IMG/VR virus record: IMGVR_UViG_3300044941_000051
Coordinates: 1-61,565 of that record
Strand: one strand, 5' to 3'
Length of the DNA: 61,565 nucleotides
Source: a virus
Each line of letters begins with the position of its first letter. The stretch's first letter is position 1. The translations under genes were made by a program, and so were the position numbers. Below, piece after piece: positions 47,802 to 54,562 of the stretch. The notes beneath the pieces were generated by a model. The model worked only from the letters and a program-made list of their open reading frames with translations, searched no databases and was not told the origin of the DNA.

Positions 47802-48487
47802 TACTGCGTCTCCTTCATCGGGGTAGCGTTGATCTGTGCGACGAACATGGCTCCGCGTTTCGGGTCGGGATAATTGGGGCTTGACCAGTGGGCGATGGCC
47901 TCATCTCGAGTAAAGCTGAGGTAGCCTGAGAAGAACATGTCATCCGCAGGACGATGGAACAAGATCCGCCCTTGCGGGTCTTGCCAGCCTAGTCCGGGGC
48001 AGTTTTCCAGAGAGATGCGGGCCGCCTTGGGCAAGTCCAGCGCCGTGAGGCTCGTGCAGTATTGCAAATGAACGCGGGTTGCGGCGGGCAGGTAAAGCGC
48101 CGCGAGGCCCGTGCAGCCCCGCATCTCAACGTGGGTCGCTGTGGGCAGGTCAACCGTCGTGAGGCTGTCGCAGTATTGCACATCAACGCGGGTTGCGACG
48201 GGCAGGTAAAGCGCCGTGAGGCTCAGGCAGTAGTGCACAAAAGCGCGGGTTGCGGCGGGCAGGTCAATCGTCGTGAGGCTCAGGCAGGCCCGCACCTCAA
48301 CGTAGGTCGCTGTGGGCAGGTCAATCGTCGTGAGGCCGGGGCAGGAACACAAGTCAACACGGGTCGCTTTGGGCAGGTAAAGCGCCGTGAGGCCGGGGCA
48401 GGACCACACCTCAACGTGGGTCGCTGTGGGTAAAAGGTGCCGCTTGGCTGCGTATTCGATATCAGAGCGGATGGTCACGATAGTCAT
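47801..48487 (-). CDS. Leucine-rich repeat protein with 19-residue repeats (228 aa)
   Basis: Seven full units and one partial of the pattern LTxLxLPxATRVxVxxCxx (about residues 18-165), coded by a 57-bp tandem repeat that still shows strong DNA similarity. The Leu ladder and the Cys at the turn are like a short BspA/solenoid LRR. The C-terminal 60 residues are unrelated (PQGRILFHRPADDMFFSGYL). Phages rarely carry LRR proteins; a protein-binding role is likely but the target is unknown. Uniform repeats indicate recent expansion. Confidence 0.7.
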   Translation of the reverse strand: MTIVTIRSDIEYAAKRHLLPTATHVEVWSCPGLTALYLPKATRVDLCSCPGLTTIDLPTATYVEVRACLSLTTIDLPAATRAFVHYCLSLTALYLPVATRVDVQYCDSLTTVDLPTATHVEMRGCTGLAALYLPAATRVHLQYCTSLTALDLPKAARISLENCPGLGWQDPQGRILFHRPADDMFFSGYLSFTRDEAIAHWSSPNYPDPKRGAMFVAQINATPMKETQ

Positions 48488-48651
48488 TCTTCGGCCTCCT
48501 TCATCGGGGGTTCATCGACGTGGCGCAGGTCGCCACGGCGCACCATGTGGGCAAGCTCGATCAAGTCGCTCGCGGGCAGTTGCTCGACCTGAAATGCGAA
48601 CGTCAGGTTGCGGATGCGCTCCAGCAGCGCGATGTCGTCAGCGGACGCCAT
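48484..48651 (-). CDS. Hypothetical protein (55 aa)
   Basis: ATG 48651 (MASADDIALLERIRNLTFAF) overlaps the upstream gene's stop, and its own stop overlaps the LRR gene start (ATGA). Acidic, helical, ending DEPPMKEAEE. Linked by overlaps on both sides, so it belongs to the coupled string of small leftward genes. Confidence 0.5.
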   Translation of the reverse strand: MASADDIALLERIRNLTFAFQVEQLPASDLIELAHMVRRGDLRHVDEPPMKEAEE

Positions 48652-48983
48652 CACCAAGCCCCCCGCTCCTCGGCTTCCAGCTCGGCCTCGTATTCAAAGG
48701 CAGCCCGCGACAAGCCGGCCAGCGTGTCGGCATCCAGCGGATCGGCCCAAGTGGAGCAAGTCGCACCCAACAGCGCCAGCGCGCGGGCGACGTTCTCGGG
48801 CTTGATGTTAAGCTTGCCGATCTGCACCGACAGCAGGTTGCCATCGCCGTCATACCATCCGTATGCGTCGATGGTCAGGTCCGGCGCCTCGATCAACAGC
48901 TCGTTGCGGTGCGGGCCGGGATGCAGCGGCGAGGCCTCGGGCGCAGTGGTGCGCCATGCGTCGTAGGATGCGGGCAGGGTCAT
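48651..48983 (-). CDS. Hypothetical protein (110 aa)
   Basis: ATG 48983 (MTLPASYDAWRTTAPEASPL), continuing LLIEAPDLTIDAYGWYDGDGNLLSVQIGKLNIKPENVARALALLG. Mixed alpha/beta with an acidic tail (YEAELEAEERGAW). No recognised family. Start chosen by position after the next upstream gene. Confidence 0.5.
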   Translation of the reverse strand: MTLPASYDAWRTTAPEASPLHPGPHRNELLIEAPDLTIDAYGWYDGDGNLLSVQIGKLNIKPENVARALALLGATCSTWADPLDADTLAGLSRAAFEYEAELEAEERGAW

Positions 48984-48994
48984 GGCGGTTTCCC

Positions 48995-49225
48995 TCATGC
49001 AGCGGTGATCTTGGTGCCGTCGATGCAAGCGTAACGCGGCTTTCCCTTGGACTGGCCGTCGATCATCAGGGTCGCGCCCTTGGCGTCGGTCTTGAAAAAC
49101 TCATAACCAGCATCACGCCACATCTTGCGATGCTTGGGTTTCACCTGAGTGATCCGCAGGTAGCTGGCAATAGTGACGGTTTTGCCAGCGTCCAAAGCGG
49201 CGTTGATCTTCTCTGCAAGGGTCAT
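48995..49225 (-). CDS. Hypothetical protein, first gene of small leftward string (76 aa)
   Basis: ATG 49225 (MTLAEKINAALDAGKTVTIASYLRITQVKPKHRKMW) with GAGGAGAGA upstream. Basic and helical at the start; DAKGATLMIDGQSKGKPRYACIDGT at the end. It is the first gene after the divergent promoter region 49226-49328, so its expression should oppose that of the Cro/cI-like gene. Confidence 0.55.
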   Translation of the reverse strand: MTLAEKINAALDAGKTVTIASYLRITQVKPKHRKMWRDAGYEFFKTDAKGATLMIDGQSKGKPRYACIDGTKITAA

Positions 49226-49328
49226 CTTCGTCTCTCCTCTCGTTGAATGCAACATACGCGAAAAATGTCCACCGCGCAAGCGAAAAATGTGCTTGCCGGG
49301 ATATTTTTTTTCGCGCTATGCTGCGGGC
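49226..49328. promoter_or_regulatory. Divergent promoter and operator region
   Basis: Rightward: TTGCCG (49293-49298), 18-bp spacer, TATGCT (49317-49322). Leftward: TTGCGC and TATGTT with a 17-bp spacer. Between them are a 22-bp-spaced direct repeat GCGAAAAATGT (49258-49268, 49280-49290) and an inverted repeat GCAAGC-N9-GCTTGC (49276-49296), which overlap both -35 elements. This is the layout of a phage switch operator. Confidence 0.6.
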
Positions 49329-49532
49329 ATGATGAAACCCGCAGACATCCTTGACAGCCTGGGCCGCGAGCGTGTCGCCACTGCCATCGGCGTAAACATG
49401 CGCCGCGTCCAGCGCGCCGCAAGTGAAGATCGGCTGCCCGCGCTCTGGTATGCTGCGCTGTGCGACCTGGCCGGGCATGACCTGCCGCGCGAGGTGTTCA
49501 CCTTCAAGTATGCCGACAGGGGCGCCGCATGA
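49329..49532 (+). CDS. Cro/cI-like repressor candidate (67 aa)
   Basis: MMKPADILDSLGRERVATAIGVNMRRVQRAASEDRLPALWYAALCDLAG is a compact Cro/C1-type helix-turn-helix. The predicted -10 element ends seven bases before ATG 49329, so the mRNA would be leaderless, as for lambda cI from its maintenance promoter; no Shine-Dalgarno is visible. It controls, presumably, the divergent operators at 49226-49328. It begins a four-gene rightward operon. Confidence 0.65.
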   Translation: MMKPADILDSLGRERVATAIGVNMRRVQRAASEDRLPALWYAALCDLAGHDLPREVFTFKYADRGAA

Positions 49533-49717
49533 ACGCACTTTATCTTTCGCCGCTTTCCGGCGGTGCATCCCTCCCGCGCGACCTTTGCTCAGAGGCCGGG
49601 AGAGAGCGGTTCAAGCGCCGGATGCACCACCCGAGCGCGGCGGCATTGTCAGCACAGTGCGGAACCCGCCGTGGGCGTCACGCCCCCGCACCCGCGCTCG
49701 ACCACACCAGAAGGTGA
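49529..49717 (+). CDS. Hypothetical protein (62 aa)
   Basis: Starts by ATGA overlap with the repressor candidate. Rich in Arg, Ala and His (MNALYLSPLSGGASLPRDLC then RRGRHAPAPALDHTRR). Looks disordered and no family is recognised. The frame is open over its whole length but its reality is only moderately supported. Confidence 0.4.
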   Translation: MNALYLSPLSGGASLPRDLCSEAGRERFKRRMHHPSAAALSAQCGTRRGRHAPAPALDHTRR

Positions 49718-49721
49718 CAGC

Positions 49722-50084
49722 ATGATCCGCGCCGCCGCACTGGCCCTGCTCGCCAGCCCCGCCGCCGCGCAGGACGTGTGCAGTTTCGGCCTTCCCGACC
49801 GACCCCGAACTGAGGTAGGTATCGCTGCCAGCGCCGAACCCGGCGTCTGGGCCGAGATCGAAATCGCCAACCAGCTTGCAACACGGGTGCGGCGCGTCTG
49901 CATCCTCACGCTTGACCACGAAACGGTGCGGGTGATTTACGACGCCGGCGATGGTGCGCTCCCCGATCTATTCCGCGTGGAGCCGCCGCCAGGATACATC
50001 GCAGAGCCGCCCGAGGTGATAGTGCCGGATGGCAGCGGGGCGACGATCCGCATCCGCCGTGCAGATGTGGGGCCGATGGGATGA
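49722..50084 (+). CDS. Secreted/periplasmic small protein (120 aa)
   Basis: ATG 49722 with GAAGGTG upstream. The signal peptide (MIRAAALALLASPAAAQD) has a clear cleavage site AQ-D. The mature part (VCSFGLPDRPRTEVGIAASAEPG ... RVCILTLDHETVRVIYDAGDG ... GYIAEPPEVIVPDGSGATI) is a small beta-rich domain. Exported products in a switch operon often alter the host surface, for example superinfection exclusion; this is inferred. Confidence 0.6.
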   Translation: MIRAAALALLASPAAAQDVCSFGLPDRPRTEVGIAASAEPGVWAEIEIANQLATRVRRVCILTLDHETVRVIYDAGDGALPDLFRVEPPPGYIAEPPEVIVPDGSGATIRIRRADVGPMG

Positions 50085-50263
50085 CCGACGATCAGGCCCG
50101 CCTCTGGCACATCCAGCGCAAGGCCGATCTGGCGCGGCTGATCGACCGTCAGACCAGCATCGACGCGCTGGAACGCCTGCGCCAAGCCGCCGGGCACGAG
50201 TTCGACGCGGACCTGCACCGCCGCCTCGCGCGGCGGGTGATGGATATTAAGGCGCTGAAGTAG
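50081..50263 (+). CDS. Hypothetical helical protein (60 aa)
   Basis: ATGA overlap with the secreted protein. MTDDQARLWHIQRKADLARLIDRQTSIDALERLRQAAGHE is an amphipathic, charged helix pair. No family. Last gene of the rightward operon, followed by a long inverted repeat at 50269-50334. Confidence 0.5.
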   Translation: MTDDQARLWHIQRKADLARLIDRQTSIDALERLRQAAGHEFDADLHRRLARRVMDIKALK

Positions 50264-50268
50264 GGGGT

Positions 50269-50334
50269 GCTCCTATATCACGCTGGCGCCTCGCGCTGCT
50301 CGACGCGACATATCACGCCGCGTGATATAGGAGC
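50269..50334. terminator. Long inverted repeat between convergent genes
   Basis: GCTCCTATATCACG (50269-50282) and CGTGATATAGGAGC (50321-50334) are complementary over 14 bases, across a 38-base loop that holds a palindrome copy. It separates the rightward operon (end 50263) from the leftward gene (end 50343) and may terminate or insulate both. Confidence 0.55.
50310..50328. repeat. Palindrome copy 3 (consensus ATATCACGCCGCGTGATAT)
   Basis: Perfect consensus copy between convergent genes, inside the inverted repeat 50269-50334. First copy of the right-end cluster. Confidence 0.9.
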
Positions 50335-50342
50335 TAGTCGTC

Positions 50343-50600
50343 TCAAGCTTCGCGCAGGAAGCGCACGCCGAGCACGCCGTCTTCCGTCACAACACGGTAC
50401 TTGAACTTCGACCCCTTGATCCGGTTCGTCGCGCTGCGGATGTACCGGGCTGCTCGCCTCGGCGCCGTTTCCTCTGCCCAGAAGAACGACATACCCACCG
50501 GGCAGTTCATCATCGCCACAACAGCTGCCGCCGGGGGCCGGCCTGCGCCGGCGTTAATGCGCGGCGGCAGCGGCACCGGCTCGTAGATCACTTTGGTCAT
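50343..50600 (-). CDS. Hypothetical protein (85 aa)
   Basis: ATG 50600 (MTKVIYEPVPLPPRINAGAGRPP) with GGAGG upstream. Mid-protein AMMNCPVGMSFFWAEETAPRRAARYI and KFKYRVVTEDGVLGVRFLRE at the end; beta-rich. No recognised family. Overlaps the HNH gene stop by ATGA. Confidence 0.55.
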   Translation of the reverse strand: MTKVIYEPVPLPPRINAGAGRPPAAAVVAMMNCPVGMSFFWAEETAPRRAARYIRSATNRIKGSKFKYRVVTEDGVLGVRFLREA

Positions 50601-50884
50601 CGAGGCCTCCTTGGTTTGCGATAAGAGTAGATAGTCCACCACTCAGGTGTGCGTTGGCGGAATGCTTCCCACTCTGCAGGGGTCATTGCCCCTTTGACGT
50701 GATTACACGCTCTGCAGCACAACACAACATTATCTTCATCGCCCCCGTGCATAACCACGGGGATGACGTGATCCCTTGTTACCAGCAGGGGGTGGCTGGG
50801 CCCCACGCTGTCGTCACCGATCATTCGTCGGCCGCACCAGTGACACGGCTGTCCGTGCCCCTGGCGTAACCTGTTGCCTCCCAC
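50597..50884 (-). CDS. HNH endonuclease (95 aa)
   Basis: GTG start at 50884. CHWCGRRM, then TRDHVIPVVMHGGDEDNVVLCCRACNHVKG: two CxxC zinc knuckles around DHVIP and the Asn of ACNHVKG form a complete HNH active site. Small HNH proteins aid packaging or act as mobile endonucleases. The position among accessory nucleases, away from the terminase, leaves both open. Confidence 0.8.
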   Translation of the reverse strand: MGGNRLRQGHGQPCHWCGRRMIGDDSVGPSHPLLVTRDHVIPVVMHGGDEDNVVLCCRACNHVKGAMTPAEWEAFRQRTPEWWTIYSYRKPRRPR

Positions 50885-51174
50885 GTTGCCTCCTCTAGTA
50901 GCTCAGCTACCTTCGCTACATTGTCCTCGTTAACCACTAGGGCCAGACCCCCGGCGCCGATGATCTGCTCGAGGTTCTTCTTCTGCAGATCGGTTGGCCT
51001 GTTCTTTCCGGCCTTACACTCGATACCGAAAAAGCGCCCCTTATAGCAGCCGACGATGTCGGGCACCCCAGACGCGCCGTACCCGCCCATTACCGGGTAG
51101 AAATAGTAGGCGCCCAGCGCTTTCAGCTGAGCGACCACAAGCCTCTTCACCTTGACTTCAGGCCCGCTAGCCAT
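50821..51174 (-). CDS. VRR-NUC family nuclease (117 aa)
   Basis: ATG 51174 (MASGPEVKVKRLVVAQLKALGAYYFYPVMGG) with GASGVPDIVGCYKGRFFGIECKAGKNRPTDLQ. The VPDI...GIECK pattern is the PD-(D/E)XK core of VRR-NUC domains, structure-specific nucleases close to Holliday-junction resolvases. It probably acts in phage recombination or in debranching before packaging. Overlaps the HNH gene by 64 bases. Confidence 0.78.
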   Translation of the reverse strand: MASGPEVKVKRLVVAQLKALGAYYFYPVMGGYGASGVPDIVGCYKGRFFGIECKAGKNRPTDLQKKNLEQIIGAGGLALVVNEDNVAKVAELLEEATWEATGYARGTDSRVTGAADE

Positions 51175-51505
51175 CGGAAAGCTCCTTCGGTTTGACAATC
51201 CAGTAGTGGTCGTCGTCGATACGCGCGCCGACGCCGTAGATGTTGGCCTCTGTGAGTCCTCTGCCCTGAAGCATGTTGACGACAGCCACACGGTCTTTCA
51301 CCCACTCGGGCAAGTCCTTGGTCTTGAGTAGGAACTCGTTCGGGGGCTCGATCTTTGCGGCACCGATATACACCATGTACCACGTCTCATCGCCGAGGTA
51401 ATCGAGACGCCAGAGTTCGTTAACCAGCTCGTCGCAGATCATTGCGACTTGTGCAGCAGTCGGCCCGAAAAGGTGCCCTCGCTTTAACCACGTTTCTCCT
51501 GTCAT
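51167..51505 (-). CDS. Hypothetical protein (112 aa)
   Basis: ATG 51505 with GGAG six bases upstream; a GTG four codons earlier exists. MTGETWLKRGHLFGPTAAQVAMICDELVNELWRLDY and EFLLKTKDLPEWVKDRVAVVNMLQG, IDDDHYWIVKPKELSDG at the end. Mixed alpha/beta. No recognised family. Overlaps the nuclease gene by eight bases. Confidence 0.5.
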   Translation of the reverse strand: MTGETWLKRGHLFGPTAAQVAMICDELVNELWRLDYLGDETWYMVYIGAAKIEPPNEFLLKTKDLPEWVKDRVAVVNMLQGRGLTEANIYGVGARIDDDHYWIVKPKELSDG

Positions 51506-51559
51506 TCGATACTCCACTTTGTTGTGTTCACGCTCGCAGGCAGGCGCTCTGCCGTGACC

Positions 51560-51691
51560 TTATCGTGCACACCATTCAGTCTCTCCTCGCCGCGTCGGCT
51601 TGCAGCGTTCGTAGAACCGCATGGCCTCGCCGTAGCTGTCGAGGTTGAAGTCACGGTGCTTGTCGAGAAACTCTTTGCTGTACTTGGTCAT
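51560..51691 (-). CDS. Small protein (43 aa)
   Basis: ATG 51691 with AGGAGAGAAC directly upstream, the same start cassette used by many genes in this region. MTKYSKEFLDKHRDFNLDSY then GEAMRFYERCKPTRRGE. Basic and helical. Its good ribosome-binding site supports it despite the small size. Confidence 0.6.
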   Translation of the reverse strand: MTKYSKEFLDKHRDFNLDSYGEAMRFYERCKPTRRGETEWCAR

Positions 51692-51714
51692 GTTCTCTCT
51701 CCTCTTTCTGCGGC

Positions 51715-51733
51715 ATATCACGCCGCATGATAT
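51715..51733. repeat. Palindrome copy 4 (ATATCA-CGCCGCA-TGATAT)
   Basis: Between the 51560-51691 and 51761-52960 genes. Directly followed on the plus strand by a GGCTGCGCC/GGCGCAGCC hairpin at 51734-51755. Confidence 0.9.
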
Positions 51734-51755
51734 GGCTGCGCCTCTCGGCGCAGCC
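51734..51755 (-). terminator. Intergenic hairpin GGCTGCGCC-TCTC-GGCGCAGCC
   Basis: Nine-pair stem directly downstream of the VWA gene stop on the leftward transcript. The same stem is found after the MoxR gene (55967-55988) and after the 59555-60094 gene (59528-59549). Confidence 0.65.
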
Positions 51756-51760
51756 GGTTC

Positions 51761-52960
51761 TCAGAACTCGCCCGACGACACGTGCACCACTTGCCCGTGC
51801 GGGGGGCGGCAGTTCTTGTTGTCGACGATCACCCACAGCACGGGGCACGGCCACTGGCCCCATGACCCACCGAAGTAGCCGTCGGTGAAGACGATAGCGC
51901 ACTGGGCCTTGATGCCATGCTTAGCCATGTGCTCCGGCACGCACTCGACCATGGTGCCACCGCCGCCAGCGGGCTTGGTGCTCTGGATCATGGTGTCCAG
52001 TTCGTGCCGCTCGTAGCGCTCGTCGCCGCAGACCTTGGTGTCCCAATAGAGGATGCGGACAGCCTCGGGGTGGACAGTCTCGGCGATGGCTGCCAGTTCC
52101 GACATCATGCGCTGGACTTCCCGGGCGCCGATGGAACCCGACATGTCGGGTGCGACGACGATCTCGCCGATCTGCTCGCTGACGCCGGATGGCATGTAGA
52201 TGTCCTGCGCGAGATACCGGCGGTTGGGCTTGCGCCAGCTTGTATAGTCATTGCCGGCACAGGTCGTCGTGATGAACTCGCGCAGCACCTCGGGCCACGG
52301 CTGGGTCGCTTCCAGCAGCTCGTCGAACGTCCGGCTGCCACCGGACCCCAGCTTGCCCGCAGCGATGGACCCCTGCCGCAGGGCCTCGTCGAGACGCTGC
52401 GCCAGGTCCTGTGCTTCCTCGGCGGTCATGTCCTTGGCACCGTCCCAGTCGTGCATGTCGAAGCCCTCGCCCGGGTGGCCCTGGCCAGCACCGCCGCCCC
52501 CTTGCTGCTGCTGCAGGTCACGGAACACGCGCGGGCTGTCCCAGCCCAGATACTTCGTATCGTAGCAACCCTTGCTCAGCGGACCGGTCATGGTGGCGAA
52601 CTTGTCTTTCTTGTTCTCCTCGACCAGCTGCGTGTTGATCACGAAGTCGCACGCCATATTGGCACGCATACTGTCAATATCGAACATCCAGCGCAGGTTG
52701 CGCAGGTGGCGGTAGATCTTGTGGTAGACCTCATGCAGCACAAGGAAGCGCAACTCGCTGTCCTTGAGGCTCTCGACGAAGGCACGGGAATACCACTCGT
52801 CGCGGCCGTCGGTGCAGGCGGTGCGGATGCGCGGGTCGTCGGTCACTACTCGCTTGCCGACCAGCATGACACCGGACAGGGCGATGTAGCGCGGGTGCGC
52901 CATGATAGCCACGACGGCTTTCTGTATCCGCTGCTCTGCGGTGGGCTTGTTATGGAACAT
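51761..52960 (-). CDS. VWA-domain putative metallopeptidase (DUF2201-like)
   Basis: 399 residues. N-terminal DUF2201-type domain with LVLHEVYHKIYRH (HExxH, His76, Glu77, His80) and a C-terminal VWA-like domain with DMSGS (MIDAS, 272-276) and later IVFTDGYFGG. A Gln/Gly-rich linker (residues 149-165) and a disordered loop separate them. In bacteria such proteins pair with MoxR AAA+ ATPases; a MoxR-type ATPase is encoded at 56003-57091 in the same direction. The upstream leader has a palindrome copy and AGGAGAGA. The HExxH is complete, so peptidase activity is plausible but unproven. Confidence 0.85.
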   Translation of the reverse strand: MFHNKPTAEQRIQKAVVAIMAHPRYIALSGVMLVGKRVVTDDPRIRTACTDGRDEWYSRAFVESLKDSELRFLVLHEVYHKIYRHLRNLRWMFDIDSMRANMACDFVINTQLVEENKKDKFATMTGPLSKGCYDTKYLGWDSPRVFRDLQQQQGGGGAGQGHPGEGFDMHDWDGAKDMTAEEAQDLAQRLDEALRQGSIAAGKLGSGGSRTFDELLEATQPWPEVLREFITTTCAGNDYTSWRKPNRRYLAQDIYMPSGVSEQIGEIVVAPDMSGSIGAREVQRMMSELAAIAETVHPEAVRILYWDTKVCGDERYERHELDTMIQSTKPAGGGGTMVECVPEHMAKHGIKAQCAIVFTDGYFGGSWGQWPCPVLWVIVDNKNCRPPHGQVVHVSSGEF

Positions 52961-53023
52961 CTTCTCTCTCCTTTGTTATATCACGCTCACGCCTCGCTGG
53001 CGCTTCGCCCCGCTCGACGCCGC

Positions 53024-53042
53024 ATATCATGCGGCGTGATAT
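53024..53042. repeat. Palindrome copy 5 (ATATCA-TGCGGCG-TGATAT)
   Basis: Between the VWA gene start and the stop of the 53047-53319 gene, four bases from that stop. A partial unit of the 53-bp repeat seen at 59041 lies beside it (52984-53020). Confidence 0.9.
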
Positions 53043-53046
53043 GCGC

Positions 53047-53319
53047 TCAGTCTTCGAACTCGTCCTCGTCATCTTCCGGCTCGTCAAACGCGGCGAACGC
53101 CGGGGTCTTGTCGCGCTTCAGGATGGCCTTCTGCGCCTTGCGGATCAGCATGGTGAACCGATGCGCTTGCTTCCGCACGTAGATGTCCGTGCGGCGCTTC
53201 TCGGCCAGCGGCAGCGGCGCTGCTGCCACGGCCTTGCCGTAGGCGATGACGGTTTCCCACGCCGCCCGCCACAGTTCGATCTTCGCCTCCAGGGTGACGA
53301 CATGCTTATCCTTCTTCAT
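53047..53319 (-). CDS. Hypothetical protein with acidic tail (90 aa)
   Basis: MKKDKHVVTLEAKIELWRAAWETVIAYGKAV, a helical and basic body ending in a strongly acidic tail (DEPEDDEDEFED). ATG 53319. No family. A short 18-residue frame (53316-53372) is coupled upstream. Confidence 0.55.
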   Translation of the reverse strand: MKKDKHVVTLEAKIELWRAAWETVIAYGKAVAAAPLPLAEKRRTDIYVRKQAHRFTMLIRKAQKAILKRDKTPAFAAFDEPEDDEDEFED

Positions 53320-53372
53320 GTCTTCTTCCTCCTGACGACGATTTCGATCCCGAGATCGTGGGTGACGGCCAC
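53316..53372 (-). CDS. Possible 18-residue coupled peptide
   Basis: GTG 53372 with AGGAG seven bases upstream and a stop overlapping the next start. MAVTHDLGIEIVVRRKKT as read from GTG. May be a leader for the 53047-53319 gene. Confidence 0.35.
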   Translation of the reverse strand: MAVTHDLGIEIVVRRKKT

Positions 53373-53376
53373 GGGC

Positions 53377-53796
53377 CTACTCCTGCGTGAAGCCGTGGAA
53401 CCAGCCGGGCCCACGGGTGTCAGGGCGGCTGCACCACGCCTGCGCCTCGGCCAGGGTCAGGCCGCGACGGATGACGCGCCGGCGCCCGTTGCGCGAGAAG
53501 CGGATGATCTTGTAGGTGGCCATGTCAGTTCTCCTCTTGTTGGCTTCGGGCAGGGACTCCCACAGGCAGTAGGACTCGTCGCCACCGGTGGGCAGCCAGT
53601 CGGACTCGTAGGGCTCGATGTTCTCGTCGTCGCACTGGCAGGACCAGTCCATGTGCCACTCCACGACCCCGTGGGCGGTGTTTTTGTTGTAGTAGTTGCG
53701 CCAGACGCAGGGGTTGCCGCTGGTGTCCACGTCGAGGTGGGCGAAGTCGGGGTGCCCGAGACGCACGAGGTCCGCGCGGGTGGCGTAGGTGGTCAT
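53377..53796 (-). CDS. Possible fusion of two genes with an internal start (139 aa)
   Basis: The frame runs from ATG 53796 (MTTYATRADLVRLGHPDFAHLDVD) to the stop at 53377. At ATG 53523 there is an internal start preceded by AAGAGGAGAACTGAC, the same leader used by neighbours (54074, 54534), and the last 48 residues (MATYKIIRFSRNGRRRVIRRG) look like an independent small protein. The first part contains several cysteines (SCQCDDENIEP). It seems the upstream gene lost its stop, giving a fusion while the internal start was kept. Both products are likely. Confidence 0.55.
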   Translation of the reverse strand: MTTYATRADLVRLGHPDFAHLDVDTSGNPCVWRNYYNKNTAHGVVEWHMDWSCQCDDENIEPYESDWLPTGGDESYCLWESLPEANKRRTDMATYKIIRFSRNGRRRVIRRGLTLAEAQAWCSRPDTRGPGWFHGFTQE

Positions 53797-54074
53797 GTCT
53801 CAATCTCCAGATATGCAACAGCGAAGACTGCCATGGCGAACGGATCGTTGCCGACGAGCAGGAACCCGTCCGCGTCGTCGCTGGGATCCCACAGCACCCA
53901 CAGGCCCTTGTTCTCGGCCGCACGGGCGATCAGGGCCTCGGCATCGTTGAGGTGCGTGCGCGCCTCGGCCTCGAACACCGGGCGCAGGTCGATGGCGTAA
54001 CCGTGCGTGGCCAGCGCCCGGAGCGCCGCGAACGGCGGCTCCTTCTGGCCGGGTTTGAAGTTTTTCTGGATCAT
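53793..54074 (-). CDS. Hypothetical protein (93 aa)
   Basis: ATG 54074 with GAAGGAGAACTGAC upstream. MIQKNFKPGQKEPPFAALRALATHG then LNDAEALIARAAENKGLWVLWDPSDDADGFLLVGNDPFAMAVFA. Alpha/beta. No family. It overlaps the next gene start by ATGA. Confidence 0.55.
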   Translation of the reverse strand: MIQKNFKPGQKEPPFAALRALATHGYAIDLRPVFEAEARTHLNDAEALIARAAENKGLWVLWDPSDDADGFLLVGNDPFAMAVFAVAYLEIET

Positions 54075-54117
54075 GTCAGTTCTCCTTCTGTCGAAGTTTG
54101 CGACACATGTCACAAAG

Positions 54118-54534
54118 TCAGGGCAGCATCTGCGCGGCGGCGTTTGCCCGGTTCCGCATCTCGTCCAGCCACGCATCCCAGCGCAGCGCAGCGGCGACGC
54201 GCGCAGAGTCGGTCGCCTCGTCGAGCGTGAGCAGGATCGACCCGTCATAGGATTCGTAAAACGTGACGACAGCAGGCGCGATGGCCGGGTCGAACAGCAT
54301 GACGGAGGCGTCGTACTCGTAGCCCCGTCCAGCGCGCCACGCGAAGGGTGTACCGGTGCTGGTCAGGTAGTTCTCCACCTCCCCGGGCAGCATGCCGTAG
54401 TTAATTTCTTCCCAGCTGTGCTCGAGCAGCGAGAAGGTGTCGGTCGGCTCGCCCAGCGTCTTGTCGAGCACCGCCTGCAGCGCAGCCGATGGCGGCGCGG
54501 CAAGGATCAGGGTGCAGTAAGTGCGGTCTTTCAT
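54118..54534 (-). CDS. Hypothetical protein (138 aa)
   Basis: ATG 54534 with GAAGGAGAACTGAC upstream, the same start cassette as neighbours. MKDRTYCTLILAAPPSAALQAVLDKTLGEPTDTF, HSWEEINYGMLPGEVENYLTST and VTFYESYDGSILLTLDEATDSARVAAALRW. A mixed fold of unknown role. Confidence 0.55.
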   Translation of the reverse strand: MKDRTYCTLILAAPPSAALQAVLDKTLGEPTDTFSLLEHSWEEINYGMLPGEVENYLTSTGTPFAWRAGRGYEYDASVMLFDPAIAPAVVTFYESYDGSILLTLDEATDSARVAAALRWDAWLDEMRNRANAAAQMLP

Positions 54535-54562
54535 GTCAGTTCTCCTTCTGAGCGTGATATGG

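Noticed and set aside
51917-53182. Open frame of 421 codons on the plus strand over the VWA gene
   Set aside because: Antisense shadow of the VWA metallopeptidase, which has clear HExxH and MIDAS motifs.
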